Positions 9,157-18,860 are shown, numbered from the stretch's first letter. The stretch: 47,542 nt of DNA from Spirochaetaceae bacterium (GCA_026418115.1 JAOABY010000012.1:1-47542); one strand, 5' to 3'. Translations and numbers: made by a program. The notes: a model not told the origin generated them from the letters alone.

Positions 9157-10472
9157 GTGGCGTACCTTCTGGCAGAAATGCCCATGAGAATTCCTGTAGA
9201 AGCCATGGCTATCCACATTGAGGAACCACCATACGAGATGAAAAACAGTGGTATTCCGGTTACAGGCATGATTCCCATGGCCATTCCTACATTGATCATG
9301 AAATGAAATACGAAGATACCGAGCAGACCAGCCGTCACATAGCTCGCGTATCTATCCTTGAGGGTCTCTATCAGGACTATGCAGCGCATGAAATACAGAA
9401 GAAACAGGCCCAGTACCGCTGCAACACCAACAAACCCGAATTCTTCTGCAATGATGGAAAAGATAAAATCCGTACTCTGCTGGGGAATGAATCTTGCATG
9501 ACTGTGTGTTCCCCGCAGAAAGCCTTTTCCGGTCAATCCGCCGGAACCTATTGCGGTAATGCTCTGCAGGATGTTCCATCCGGATCCGCGAGGATCGATC
9601 TGTGGGTCGATAAAGACCAGGAGCCTCGCAAGCTGATAAGGCTTGAGTACTTTCTGGGCGATGAATGCTCCAGCCATGGAAAAGGCGACAAGCGCAAAAA
9701 CATATGAAATCCAGAAATAGAATCTCTTTTTATAGATGATCCATCCAGCTGAAGCAGCAAGAGCCACAAGTGCGACTACAATAAACAGGAGTATTGCAAG
9801 TCGCTGATCCGAGGCAAAAATTCTGAGAATGCTCTCGGGGTTGTCAGCAGATGATGCAGAGAGCGGCAGGCTCAGAAACACAAAGATGCCCAGCACTCCA
9901 AAAACCCCGAATAGAATATAACGAACGTCTACATCGGCGATTGTCAGCATCATGAGCACTGCCGGGAAAAACACGAGGGCAGATCCGAAATCCGGTTGCG
10001 ACAGTATCAGAAGGACTGGAATACCAGCAATAACCGCACTCGTCACCAGCTTTCTGAAACTGGTTGCAAACTCGGCAGCATCCAGATAGCGTGCGAGGGC
10101 AAGTACAGTCGCAATCTTTGCAAACTCTGCCGGCTGAATACCGAGAGAGCCAATCCCCAGCCACGATTTGGCGCCATTCACTACTCTGCCAAACAGCCTT
10201 GTCAGAATCAGAAGCACGATCGCAAGGACATAGAAAAGCCAGCTGCTGTCCTTGAAACGTGAAAAATCGAAAAGGGCTGCTGCCAGCATGATGGCAATAC
10301 CGCTTGCGATCCAGAATATCTGTTTGAGGTATTCTTTTGAAACAAGATTGCCTTCTGCATCGACGCCAGATGAATAGATTGCGGCCACTCCGATCGCGGC
10401 AAGCACGAGAGAGGTGAAAAGCAGAAAGTAGTCAATATTGCCAAACAGCCGCCTGATTGAAGCAAGTTTCAT
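9153..10472 (-). CDS. rodA: RodA, SEDS-family peptidoglycan polymerase
   Basis: The 439-residue integral membrane protein polymerises lipid II into glycan strands for side-wall growth, with PBP2 as cross-linking partner. It has about ten hydrophobic helices from DYFLLFTSLVLAAIGVAAIY onward. SEDS-family signatures include GSGGLTGKGFLRGTHSHARF and IPQQSTDFIFSIIAEEFGF. The C-terminus holds the GIPLFFISYGGSS pattern. At 439 residues it is slightly longer than E. coli RodA because of extra helices in the middle. The start overlaps the mrdA stop by 4 nt and its stop overlaps the radical SAM start, so the three are coupled. Confidence 0.96.
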   Translation of the reverse strand: MKLASIRRLFGNIDYFLLFTSLVLAAIGVAAIYSSGVDAEGNLVSKEYLKQIFWIASGIAIMLAAALFDFSRFKDSSWLFYVLAIVLLILTRLFGRVVNGAKSWLGIGSLGIQPAEFAKIATVLALARYLDAAEFATSFRKLVTSAVIAGIPVLLILSQPDFGSALVFFPAVLMMLTIADVDVRYILFGVFGVLGIFVFLSLPLSASSADNPESILRIFASDQRLAILLFIVVALVALAASAGWIIYKKRFYFWISYVFALVAFSMAGAFIAQKVLKPYQLARLLVFIDPQIDPRGSGWNILQSITAIGSGGLTGKGFLRGTHSHARFIPQQSTDFIFSIIAEEFGFVGVAAVLGLFLLYFMRCIVLIETLKDRYASYVTAGLLGIFVFHFMINVGMAMGIMPVTGIPLFFISYGGSSMWIAMASTGILMGISARRYAT

Positions 10473-12328
10473 TCTCTCCTCCCTGCGAGGCCGCTTCCTT
10501 CAAGCTTCACTCCTACTGTCGCTGCCGCAGTTCTCGGGTCCTGTCCGGAAAAAATAGACTGATAGATGACATTTGCCGAATAGGGAGCCCACCATTCCCA
10601 AGGGTTGCTGGCCTCAATCATGGTGACCACCACAATCTGATCTTCCGGCCTGGCATCGTAAGGCCCATAAGAGGCAAACCATGAATGCCAGCGATTCTTG
10701 AGACCAACCTCTGCTGTTCCGGTCTTGCCCGCCACCTGAACCGCCTTAGTGTTGACGGGTACGCGCGCGGTGCCATGCACAATGACACCACGCAGATAGG
10801 AGCGCAGTGTCGCAAAGGTGGTTCTGGAAATTGATGACTTGTGGAGCACCTCCGGAGTGATTTCCCTGACGAGGGAGCCAGTCTGAGGATCACGAATTTC
10901 CTTGACGACATGAGGCTTGTAGAGCACACCGTCATTCACGATCATTGCCATCATGTTGGCGACCTGGAGAGGTGTTGCGAGCATGTAGCCCTGCCCTATC
11001 GAAAGATTCATGGTGTCACCAGGTGTCCATGGTTCATTGAAGGTGCGCTCTTTCCATGAAGGTGTCGGCACCAGACCTGCATTTTCCGACGGGAGATCAA
11101 TTCCTGTGGCCTTGCCATATCCAAAATCCCTGGTGTAGCTCACAATATTCTCAATCCCAAGAAAATCACGGCCCACGGTCCAGTAGTATATGTCACACGA
11201 TTGCGCAAGTGCTTCAGGCAGATTCACAGGCCCATGCCCCGGTCGCTTGATGTGGCAGCTCCAGGTTCTTCCACCGTAATCAAGTTCACCGGCACAATAC
11301 ACTGTCCGGTCGGGAGAGATGGGTTTTTCCTCCAAAAGTGCCGCTGTGAGAACTGTCTTGAAAGTTGATGCAGGCGGGTAGGAAGACTGATATGCGCGGT
11401 TCAGAAGAGGGTTCTGCGGATCCTGCAGCAGTTTCATGTATTCCGTACCTGCATTATCCGAGAGAAACAGGTTGGGATCATACCATGGATACGAAACCAT
11501 GGCGAGAATTTCACCTGTAGATGGCTTGAGCACCACAACCGAGCCAGTCCGTTTCCCCAGCGCAACCTCAGCCGCTTTCTGAATCGCGAGATCGATTGAA
11601 AGCACCAGCTTCCTGCCGGGTTCAGCAGGGGTCATTTTCTGCTCAATACTCTTGATGTCACGACCCTTGACATCGACGGCTTTCGCAATCCAGCCATCTT
11701 TACCTTTCAGATACTCTTCATAGGTCAGCTCTACGCCTGTCTTCCCTGTAATGTCATCTGATGCATAGCCTTTATTGTAGAGCAATTTGTACTCGTCTCT
11801 CGTAATGGTCCCGACATATCCCAGAATCCCGGCCAGAGAGCCTACATCGCCATAGACACGGAGAGGGCGAACTGTCCATGAGACTCCTGGGAATTCTTCC
11901 ACACGGCTGGCTATGGTTGCTATCACCTGGAAGGTGGTGTTCGACGCAAGCGTGATTTTCCCATAGCCTCCAGCAGTTCCGGCCGGCATTTTTCTGGCCA
12001 GGTCTTCCTTGGGAATGCCAAGCAGATTCGACAGTTTTTCCAGCACCTCATCTCTTTGGGCAGGTGGAATTTCCGATGGCGTAATCTGGACCGAATAGGC
12101 ATCTCTATTGCCGGCAAGCAGCGTCTGGCCGGTTCTGTCGTAGATTTCTCCACGCGGCGCCCGTATCCTTATGGATTGCATCGAAATTCGTTCTGCTTCG
12201 GACACGAAGACTTCACGTCTGAGAATCTGGAGCGAGAAAAGATTGACAGCATATGCCACTACTATTCCCACAACAATGGTCCTGAGCACCCGAATTCGTG
12301 TCGTGATCTTTTTTCTGAGCACCGCCAT
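10469..12328 (-). CDS. mrdA: Penicillin-binding protein 2 (MrdA)
   Basis: The 619-residue class B PBP is the transpeptidase that cross-links side-wall peptidoglycan with RodA. One N-terminal membrane anchor (about 14-35) is followed by the dimerisation/pedestal domain (APRGEIYDRTGQTLLAGN, 57-74). The transpeptidase domain carries STFK at 321-324 (nucleophile Ser321), SCD at 377-379 and KTG at 535-537. The ATG is preceded by CAGGAG at suitable spacing. It sits 31 nt after mreD and overlaps the rodA start, as in many rod-shape operons. Confidence 0.96.
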   Translation of the reverse strand: MAVLRKKITTRIRVLRTIVVGIVVAYAVNLFSLQILRREVFVSEAERISMQSIRIRAPRGEIYDRTGQTLLAGNRDAYSVQITPSEIPPAQRDEVLEKLSNLLGIPKEDLARKMPAGTAGGYGKITLASNTTFQVIATIASRVEEFPGVSWTVRPLRVYGDVGSLAGILGYVGTITRDEYKLLYNKGYASDDITGKTGVELTYEEYLKGKDGWIAKAVDVKGRDIKSIEQKMTPAEPGRKLVLSIDLAIQKAAEVALGKRTGSVVVLKPSTGEILAMVSYPWYDPNLFLSDNAGTEYMKLLQDPQNPLLNRAYQSSYPPASTFKTVLTAALLEEKPISPDRTVYCAGELDYGGRTWSCHIKRPGHGPVNLPEALAQSCDIYYWTVGRDFLGIENIVSYTRDFGYGKATGIDLPSENAGLVPTPSWKERTFNEPWTPGDTMNLSIGQGYMLATPLQVANMMAMIVNDGVLYKPHVVKEIRDPQTGSLVREITPEVLHKSSISRTTFATLRSYLRGVIVHGTARVPVNTKAVQVAGKTGTAEVGLKNRWHSWFASYGPYDARPEDQIVVVTMIEASNPWEWWAPYSANVIYQSIFSGQDPRTAAATVGVKLEGSGLAGRRE

Positions 12329-12359
12329 CAGTCAGTCTCCTGCAACCTATCCGAAGCAC

Positions 12360-12869
12360 TCACGGACGTTCGCTCTTTCTGTGTTCAGTGAAGAGGTATT
12401 TGAACTTATCCAGTGCCAGGAACAGCGGAACAGCCAGAATACCATTCGCCAGCATCTCAAGTGCAAATGGTACACTGAGGATGACTGAAGCCTGCGTCGC
12501 ATCCCCTGAAAGAAAAGCCAGCAGATGCGAGAGGATGCCTTTCAGAAGCGTACCTCCACTCGCCACAAGAAAGGGGATGACCAGCCGATCGAGCGCTGCC
12601 ACTTCATGCAGCATTGCAGCGCCGTAAGCTATCGCCGTATAGAGAAAGGTATAATACCCCATGGGCGTGCTGCTCAGCGCATCGGCGACCAGCCCTGTGA
12701 TGCAGGCGCTTATGATTCCTGATCCAGCCTGGTTATGATAGGAGGCAAAGATTAGAATGACAAGCGCAAGATCGGGCACCACACCATATGCCAATCCATG
12801 AGCAAGCCATACGGATTGCACAAAGAGCATGGGTACGGCGAACAGCACTCCTGCGAGTACACTTCTCAT
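12360..12869 (-). CDS. mreD: Rod shape-determining protein MreD
   Basis: This 169-residue, very hydrophobic protein has about five membrane helices (SVLAGVLFAVPMLFVQSVWL, VVPDLALVILIFASYH). The family is poorly conserved in sequence. The call rests on size, topology, the ADALSSTPMGYYTFLYTAIA segment typical of MreD, and its place between mreC and mrdA. The start overlaps the mreC stop by 4 nt. In the rod complex MreD links MreC to the membrane and modulates PBP2 activation. Confidence 0.9.
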   Translation of the reverse strand: MRSVLAGVLFAVPMLFVQSVWLAHGLAYGVVPDLALVILIFASYHNQAGSGIISACITGLVADALSSTPMGYYTFLYTAIAYGAAMLHEVAALDRLVIPFLVASGGTLLKGILSHLLAFLSGDATQASVILSVPFALEMLANGILAVPLFLALDKFKYLFTEHRKSERP

Positions 12870-13750
12870 TGCTGACCTCGAGTGACACTGTCTGGTTCGC
12901 TCCTGCCGACTCCTGTCTCAAGCATGAATACATACTCTAATCTGCCCATGTCTATTGTAGGCAGGAGATCAATTCTGAGCGAGCCTGTTGTTTCATCCAC
13001 AGCTACCCTGTCCACCCGTCCTACCATGATTTCAGGAGGGTAGATGCCATCGAGTCCGCTGGTGAGTGCAATATCGCCACGGGCAATCTGGGAATAATCG
13101 GATTTTGGCACATAGAGCAAGGTCAGCGGCAAATCTCTTGCCCCATTGCCTTCGACAAGCCCTTCGGACCTTGTGCTGGCAAGTCGCACTGCCGCATGAA
13201 ATTTCCTGTCATGGAGCGGCTGTACGACACTGGTTGTGGCGCGAACTTCAATGATTCTGCCCACGAGCCCCTCTGAGCCTTTCTGGAATGCGATTACAGG
13301 CATATTCTTTCTGACTCCATCGTATTCGCCTTTATCCAGCACCAGAGAGGGATAGATATTGCCAGGATCTCGAGCGATGATCTTTGCAGCAATTTTCTTT
13401 GGGGCTATGACGGATGCAAGCCCGAGCTGTTCCCGCAATCTTGCATTTTCCTCTTTCAACATGCTGTATTCGCGCTCTCGGGATTCAAGCTCCTGGACTT
13501 TTTTCAGAAGCAGTTCATATTCGTTCCTGAGTGTGCCGAGTTCGCGGGCAGCGTCTATGGTTTGTCCTATGAAGCCACCTATTGCAGCAAAGCCCTTCTG
13601 GATGCCCCCAAGTACGTATCCCTTGAAGAATGCAGGAACTCTCATCAATGTTCGAGTGGAAAACAGAAAAAGAAGCAGCGAGAGCGCCAGCAGGAGAGCT
13701 GCTTTTCGATGCAGCTGTCCTCCTGATCGAGGCATCCTGGAATTCCGCAT
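12866..13750 (-). CDS. mreC: Rod shape-determining protein MreC
   Basis: The 294-residue bitopic protein has one membrane helix (AALLLALSLLLFLFSTRTLM, about 18-37) and then a coiled coil at about 65-115 (LRNEYELLLKKVQELESRER). The two-lobed beta domain includes KIIARDPGNIYPSLVLDKGE, GLVGRIIEV and the late DIALTSGLDGIYPPEIMVG segment. MreC forms periplasmic filaments that activate PBP2. The Shine-Dalgarno gaggaaggg precedes the ATG. It starts 8 nt after mreB and overlaps mreD by 4 nt. Confidence 0.95.
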   Translation of the reverse strand: MRNSRMPRSGGQLHRKAALLLALSLLLFLFSTRTLMRVPAFFKGYVLGGIQKGFAAIGGFIGQTIDAARELGTLRNEYELLLKKVQELESREREYSMLKEENARLREQLGLASVIAPKKIAAKIIARDPGNIYPSLVLDKGEYDGVRKNMPVIAFQKGSEGLVGRIIEVRATTSVVQPLHDRKFHAAVRLASTRSEGLVEGNGARDLPLTLLYVPKSDYSQIARGDIALTSGLDGIYPPEIMVGRVDRVAVDETTGSLRIDLLPTIDMGRLEYVFMLETGVGRSEPDSVTRGQQ

Positions 13751-13758
13751 GCCCTTCC

Positions 13759-14802
13759 TCAGAGATTCAGGCTTTCATACACACTGTCGCTGCCGACATG
13801 CTTCTGCATCACTTCAAAATATCTTCCGGCGCCAATCGCCACACATTCGAGAGGCCGTTCGGCGAGAATGACAGGGACACCGGTTTCCTTTGCGATGAGC
13901 TTGGGAAGCCCTTTCAGCAAAGCGCCTCCACCAGACAGTACAATGCCTCTCTCCACGATATCGGCAGCAAGCTCAGGAGGTGTTCTTCCGAGAGTTTTCT
14001 TCACTTCTTCTACAATCTTGCTGACTGAGTCCATGAGGGCTTCCCTGATCTCAACAGAGTCTACTTCGAATCTGCGAGGCAGGCCTGTAATTGCGTCTGT
14101 TCCCTTGATTTCCATTTTTTCGATCGTGCGTTCCGGACTCGCATTGCCGATTTCTATTTTCAGCCTCTCGGCAGTCTGCTCGCCAATGATGAGGTTATGG
14201 ATGCTCCTTATATGGCGCATGATCGCTTCATCAAATTCATCTCCACCGACACGGATGGCACTCGTGACAACCATACCTTTCAGGGAGATCACCGAAATTT
14301 CGGTTGTTCCTCCACCGATGTCACAGATCATGTGGCCAGCCGGTTCCGTTATGGGGATGCCGGCGCCGATGGCTGCTGCAAGCGATTCAGCGATGACCTT
14401 TACGCTTCGCGCACCAGCTTTATAGGTGGAGTCGATGACAGCATTTTCTTCGACCTTGGTAATGCAGGTTGGTACACCTACCACAACCCTCGGCTTGATG
14501 AACATGCTTTTGGGGAACACTGTCTGGATGAAATACTTGATCATCTTCTCGGTCATATCAGGATCGGCGATCACCCCATCGCGGAGAGGCCGTTTGGCAA
14601 TGATATCGGTAGGCGTTCTCGAGAGCATGTTCTTTGCCTCTGTACCTACGGCAACGATTCTGTTGGTGCCTCTCTCTACAGCGACTACCGAGGGCTCGTT
14701 CAGTACTATTCCCTTTCCTCTCACATAGATGAGAGTATTGCATGTTCCGAGATCAATGCCGATATCAGGTGTGAATGCATTGAAAAGATTGCCGAATTTC
14801 AT
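13759..14802 (-). CDS. mreB: MreB, actin-like cell-shape protein
   Basis: The 347-residue actin-fold ATPase positions the side-wall synthesis complex. Nucleotide-binding motifs are intact: phosphate 1 DIGIDLGTCNTLIYV (13-27), phosphate 2 MICDIGGGTTEISVI and the adenosine motif IVLSGGGALLKGLP. FGNLFNAFT at the N-terminus resembles the amphipathic membrane-binding end of other MreBs. The Shine-Dalgarno AAGGAGT precedes the ATG. It is the first mre gene after the TPR gene, with a 13-nt gap. Confidence 0.97.
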   Translation of the reverse strand: MKFGNLFNAFTPDIGIDLGTCNTLIYVRGKGIVLNEPSVVAVERGTNRIVAVGTEAKNMLSRTPTDIIAKRPLRDGVIADPDMTEKMIKYFIQTVFPKSMFIKPRVVVGVPTCITKVEENAVIDSTYKAGARSVKVIAESLAAAIGAGIPITEPAGHMICDIGGGTTEISVISLKGMVVTSAIRVGGDEFDEAIMRHIRSIHNLIIGEQTAERLKIEIGNASPERTIEKMEIKGTDAITGLPRRFEVDSVEIREALMDSVSKIVEEVKKTLGRTPPELAADIVERGIVLSGGGALLKGLPKLIAKETGVPVILAERPLECVAIGAGRYFEVMQKHVGSDSVYESLNL

Positions 14803-14815
14803 CGCGGGTTACTCC

Positions 14816-15766
14816 TTACAGCTTCTCCGCAAGCTTTCTGCGGGCATCAATATGGTTGGGGTCAATCTGCACGGCTTTTCTGAAGGCAGATCTTGCCCTT
14901 AAAGTATCCTTGTTTTCTGCATATACCAGTCCAAGGCCATACCATGCATCAGCATTGAGCGGATCCTGCTCAATTACCTTCTGGAACATTCCCTCAGCGT
15001 CTCTGAAAGAACGTTGTCGCAAATATTCCTGGCCAAGCATCAGCATGGCTCTGGATCTGATTTTGGGATCGGTCGCGTTCTCCAGGATCTTTTTCAGAAG
15101 CTCGGTAGCCTTTTCGAGGTTGCCAAGCTCCCGATAGCTGACAGCAGCGCTCATCATGACAAGATCCGAAGCATTCTGTTGCAGTGCGCGCTCAAAAAAG
15201 GTGGCTGCCTTGGCATAGTCTTTCTTCCAGGTACTGATGATACCCATATAGGAAGACAGGTCGGGATCATGAATGCCGGCCTTCTCCGCTTCAATGAAAT
15301 ACCGCTCAGCCAGATCATACCACGGCTGGCCTTTCTGGAAATAGGTTTTGGCAAGCACAAAATCGATCTGACCCTTCAGCGGATTGGAACTTTTGACTGC
15401 AAGGGCCTTTCTCAACGATATCAGCGCCTCGTCGAGCAGACTCTGCCGCTGGCCATCATCCTCGGTACTGTCAAAACTGCTGTAATAGGCTGCAATACCT
15501 CGCATCCCCAGAAAGAAGGGATCAAGAGGCATCGTTTCACAGGCCTTTCTTGCCATTTCCAGCGTTTGCTGTCTGTCCCCTGTATTCCAGAGAGAGAGAA
15601 TTTCCTTCTTCATCGCCGGCACAGCAAGGGTATGCCTGTTTGCTCGAAGCGAAGTATAGGCTGCTGCACCAATTGCTGTTGCAATGATGAACACGGAGAA
15701 CACCAGGAAAACCTTCCGCCACGGCGAGATATGGCGGCGTCTGGAGAAAAGCTGTCTGATGCGCAT
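14816..15766 (-). CDS. Membrane-anchored TPR protein leading the mre operon
   Basis: The 316-residue protein has a basic N-terminus (RIRQLFSRRRH) and one membrane helix (KVFLVFSVFIIATAIGAAAY, about 18-37). A TPR array fills the rest and is clearest at 165-200 and 235-316 (ADAWYGLGLVYAENKDTLRA). The N-in topology puts the repeats in the periplasm. Its place directly before mreB suggests a scaffold for the elongation complex, which is inference. The ATG lies only 17 nt after the T tract of the RNase P RNA gene. The Shine-Dalgarno (aagag) is weak and very close to the ATG. Confidence 0.85.
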   Translation of the reverse strand: MRIRQLFSRRRHISPWRKVFLVFSVFIIATAIGAAAYTSLRANRHTLAVPAMKKEILSLWNTGDRQQTLEMARKACETMPLDPFFLGMRGIAAYYSSFDSTEDDGQRQSLLDEALISLRKALAVKSSNPLKGQIDFVLAKTYFQKGQPWYDLAERYFIEAEKAGIHDPDLSSYMGIISTWKKDYAKAATFFERALQQNASDLVMMSAAVSYRELGNLEKATELLKKILENATDPKIRSRAMLMLGQEYLRQRSFRDAEGMFQKVIEQDPLNADAWYGLGLVYAENKDTLRARSAFRKAVQIDPNHIDARRKLAEKL

Positions 15767-15787
15767 CTCTTGCAGAGTGTATCAAAA

Positions 15788-16199
15788 AAAGGCGGGCCTG
15801 TAAGCCGGGTTCTGTACATCCAGAGAGTTTTGCCCCCTGAATGCGATCGCCATCTCTCTCGTCGAACTGTTGCCAGTTCGATCAAGCAGTCCACCCGCGA
15901 TTTCTCCACACCTCGCGGTGTGGGTTGGACGGGTAATCCATCGCTGTTCGACCTTGCTCGCGATGAGGTTTGCCGTGCCATCCCCGTTACCGGGGATGCG
16001 GTGAGCTCTTACCTCGCCTTTTCACCCTTGCCGCCAAAGGCGGCGGTATATTTTCTGTGGCACTCTCTGTGCGACACAGGCTTGGCTCCCGCACAAGGCG
16101 TTCACCGTTCCTGTATCGCCCCGGAAGTTATCCGGCATCGCACCCTGCCGAGCCCGGACTTTCCTCAGGCACAGGAGCCTGCGACGATCCGGCCCGCCT
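15788..16199 (-). ncRNA. rnpB: RNase P RNA, bacterial class A
   Basis: This is the catalytic RNA that matures tRNA 5' ends. Read on the minus strand it shows the conserved blocks: GAGGAAAGTCCGGGCTC near the 5' end, GGTAAGAGCTCACCGC in the middle, and ACAGAACCCGGCTTACAGG near the 3' end. Helix P1 pairs 16191-16199 (AGGCGGGCC) with 15790-15798 (GGCCCGCCT) and runs straight into seven T residues (15784-15790). P1 may therefore double as the terminator stem. The first P1 base is the last base of the preceding gene's TGA stop. Ends are accurate to a few nucleotides. Confidence 0.97.
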
Positions 16200-17113
16200 C
16201 AATTCTCGTAATCATCCTCAATAAGATCAAAATCAATCTTTTCCTGCGTGACCTTGCGCCTCTTTTTGCTGCTCTTGCGTCCCGACACACCGTTACCGAA
16301 GTCTTCACCCTCTTCAGACTCGACACCTTCGGATTCTTCGCCTTCCATGACGAGATCCGAAAGCGCTCCTGCTACGATATCTTCAAAAATGGTGTCCTCT
16401 TCTGACTGTTCATAATAGATGATTCTCGAACAATAGGGGCAGAAGCTTATATCCTCCGTACTTCGTACCTGATTGACGAAGCTTGCCGGCAATATCATGT
16501 GGCATCCCATGCAGACAGCACCACGAAGCGGCACGATGCCTTCGCCAGGCTTGTGTTTGATGATTCGTTCGAGCCTGAACTTGATATCTGCGCCAATTCT
16601 GTTGGCGATCTCCTCTTCCTCGGTCGCAATCGCCTGAATCTGTGCCAGCTTTTCGGCGCTCTTTTCGTTGATTTCCGCTCTCTTCTCAGCTATCTGGCGC
16701 TCAAGATCCTCAATCGACTTTTCTACCCTGTTCAGCCTGTCAGCCACTTCGGCGAATATCCTTTCCTGTTCCTGGATACGCTTACGATACTCGTCTTCCT
16801 TCTGCTGAGCTTCCTTGATTTCCTTGCTTACGGCCTCATACTCGCGCTGATTGGTAATGCCATCCATCTGATGCTCAGCCTTCTCGCGGGCCATTTCGGC
16901 CTCTGTGAAAGACTGGCGAAGCATGCGCAGATTTTCTTCGATTTTATCGTACTCCTGTCTGATGTCCGCATGATTCTTCTTTTCACGGGCAAGCATCTGA
17001 GTTTCGAGTATTTCCAGCGTCCTGGGCATCTCTTTAAGTTCATTTTCAAGCTGGACGCGTTCCTTGAGAAGGTCGTGATAAGTTCTCAGGTCATTGAGCA
17101 AGGCTTCATTCAT
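16199..17113 (-). CDS. Coiled-coil zinc-ribbon protein, CT398/CdsZ-like
   Basis: The 304-residue protein starts with a long charged coiled coil (about 10-185). A C4 zinc ribbon follows with Cys201-x2-Cys204 and Cys225-x2-Cys228 (AVCMGCHMILP, ISFCPYCSRIIYY). This matches the zf-RING_7/DUF164 family, whose chlamydial member CT398 (CdsZ) is reported to bind sigma-54. After the ribbon comes an unusual tail of about 70 residues, first acidic (EGEESEGVESEEGEDFG), then basic (GRKSSKKRRK), then acidic again. The Shine-Dalgarno gaggt precedes the ATG. It follows rpoD by 13 nt, and its stop codon touches rnpB. Function is unproven in spirochaetes. Confidence 0.88.
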   Translation of the reverse strand: MNEALLNDLRTYHDLLKERVQLENELKEMPRTLEILETQMLAREKKNHADIRQEYDKIEENLRMLRQSFTEAEMAREKAEHQMDGITNQREYEAVSKEIKEAQQKEDEYRKRIQEQERIFAEVADRLNRVEKSIEDLERQIAEKRAEINEKSAEKLAQIQAIATEEEEIANRIGADIKFRLERIIKHKPGEGIVPLRGAVCMGCHMILPASFVNQVRSTEDISFCPYCSRIIYYEQSEEDTIFEDIVAGALSDLVMEGEESEGVESEEGEDFGNGVSGRKSSKKRRKVTQEKIDFDLIEDDYEN

Positions 17114-17126
17114 GGTAGTACCTCGA

Positions 17127-18860
17127 TTAATTGTCTATGTAATCGCGAAGTTTCTGGCTTCGCTTGAACTGGCGCAGCTTCTTGAGAGCTTTTGCTTCAA
17201 TCTGTCTGATGCGTTCGCGCGTGACATTAAAATACAGGCCAACCTCCTCGAGTGTCAACGAATAGCCTTCGTCAAGGCCGAAACGCATGCGCAGAACCTC
17301 CTGCTCTCTGGGCGGCAGCGTCGAGAGCACCATCCTGATCTGTTCCTGCAGCAGCTTGTAGTCGGTGATGATGGAGGGATTCTCCACATCCTTGTCCTCA
17401 ATGAAATCCTGCAACAGGGAATCCTCATCTTCTCCTATGGGCGTATCCAGCGAGACAGGTTCGCGGGCAACGTTCTTGACTGCCTTGACTTTCTCAACTT
17501 CCCAGCCAAGCTGTTCGGCTATTTCGTCATCCGTGGGTTCACGCCCAAGTTTCTGCATGAGCTGGCGCTGCTCACGTACCACTTTGTTGATCTGCTCGAT
17601 CATGTGAACGGGGACGCGGATGGTTCTCGCCTGGTCGGAAATCGAGCGGGTGATGGCCTGGCGAATCCACCATGTAGCATAGGTCGAGAACTTGTACCCC
17701 TTGCGATACTCGAATTTCTCGACAGCCTTGATGAGTCCTATATTGCCTTCCTGTACGAGATCAAAGAACTGCATGCCTCGGTTGGTGTATTTCTTGGCTA
17801 TCGAGACGACGAGCCTGAGATTGGCCTTGATGAGTCTGTCTTTGGCGCTCTTCATCATCTTGCGCCCGCGGTTGACTTCCTTGGCCATGGCAATGATTTT
17901 TTCGGCTGGCGTCTCAAAATTGTTTTCAATATCCTTGAGCTTTTTCTCGTTTACCTGGAGCTGGCGGATTTTTTCCTTGATTTCTTCGGCAGTGAGACCG
18001 AGCTGGCGTTCGATTTCCTCACGCTTTTCCCTGATGGTGAGGTTTCTTCCCAGTGTGCGCAGTTCCTTGGGAGATGCTACCCGCAGCAGTCCTTCAATTC
18101 TGTCCTGTTCCTTGCGATACCGGATGATCTTCCTTGCGGCGAGAATGAATCGTTCCGAGAACGAGCTGATTTCCTCCGGGTGGATGTCGATCTGATCAAT
18201 TTCCTTATGGATTTTTTCCCTCATGCTGCAGAGCTCGGGATCGGCAAAGATATCGCCGCCCTTGGCCAGCACACGCTTTTTCAGATCGATGTATTCCTTG
18301 AGGTCGCTTCCACAGTTGTCAATTAGATCCTTGTAGAACTGGTTCAGCCTTCTTCGTTCCGCAATCTTTTCGGTATTCTCTTTCTTCTGGCTGTTTGCAT
18401 CCTTCGGTTCCTTGCGGGATGCCTTCAGGACAATCTGATGGAATTCCGGGATCAGCATGCCTGACTTGCGCAGAGTGTTCTTGATGATGTTTTCACCCTG
18501 CTCCATCGTGCGCGACAGTTCAACTTCCTGTTCAGCAGTCAGCAAGTGCTCCTTGCCGATGTCCCGCAGATAGAGACGCACCGGATCATCACTGGCTGAT
18601 TCCTTGTCTCCCGATACACTGCTTTTCTGTTTGCCAGGTACGGCAACAAGCTTGTTGAGCGCGATATCTTCGAGAGGGAGCTGTTCTTCGACAATTTCAA
18701 CTTTGTTCGATTCGAGCAGCGTGAGAATCCCTTCGATTTTTTCGCTGTTGAGAATTGAATCTGGCAGAAATTCTGAAAGTTCGTCAAAGGTGATCTTTTT
18801 TTTCTCTTTGGCGTATTCCAGAAGTCGCGCGATGGAAGGATCAAGTTCCATATCACTCAT
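17127..18860 (-). CDS. rpoD: RNA polymerase sigma factor RpoD (sigma-70)
   Basis: This 577-residue primary sigma factor has a short region 1.1 (about 5-60) and region 1.2 at [21 protein letters not shown] non-conserved spacer of about 250 residues follows. Region 2 is intact ([38 protein letters not shown]). Region 3 begins [12 protein letters not shown]. Region 4.2 contains [20 protein letters not shown]. These regions predict -10 and -35 preferences like those of E. coli sigma-70, in line with the promoters seen in this window. The start overlaps dnaG by 8 nt, with GGGAGG upstream. The dnaG-rpoD order is the classical macromolecular-synthesis arrangement. Confidence 0.98.
   Translation of the reverse strand: MSDMELDPSIARLLEYAKEKKKITFDELSEFLPDSILNSEKIEGILTLLESNKVEIVEEQLPLEDIALNKLVAVPGKQKSSVSGDKESASDDPVRLYLRDIGKEHLLTAEQEVELSRTMEQGENIIKNTLRKSGMLIPEFHQIVLKASRKEPKDANSQKKENTEKIAERRRLNQFYKDLIDNCGSDLKEYIDLKKRVLAKGGDIFADPELCSMREKIHKEIDQIDIHPEEISSFSERFILAARKIIRYRKEQDRIEGLLRVASPKELRTLGRNLTIREKREEIERQLGLTAEEIKEKIRQLQVNEKKLKDIENNFETPAEKIIAMAKEVNRGRKMMKSAKDRLIKANLRLVVSIAKKYTNRGMQFFDLVQEGNIGLIKAVEKFEYRKGYKFSTYATWWIRQAITRSISDQARTIRVPVHMIEQINKVVREQRQLMQKLGREPTDDEIAEQLGWEVEKVKAVKNVAREPVSLDTPIGEDEDSLLQDFIEDKDVENPSIITDYKLLQEQIRMVLSTLPPREQEVLRMRFGLDEGYSLTLEEVGLYFNVTRERIRQIEAKALKKLRQFKRSQKLRDYIDN

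Noticed and set aside
15014-16405. Open frame of 463 codons on the + strand across the TPR gene, rnpB and the zinc-ribbon gene
   Set aside because: It reads antisense through a structured RNA and two clear genes and has no recognisable domain.
17094-18326. Open frame of 410 codons antisense to rpoD
   Set aside because: rpoD on the other strand is conserved along its full length; the antisense product has low-complexity leucine/phenylalanine composition.
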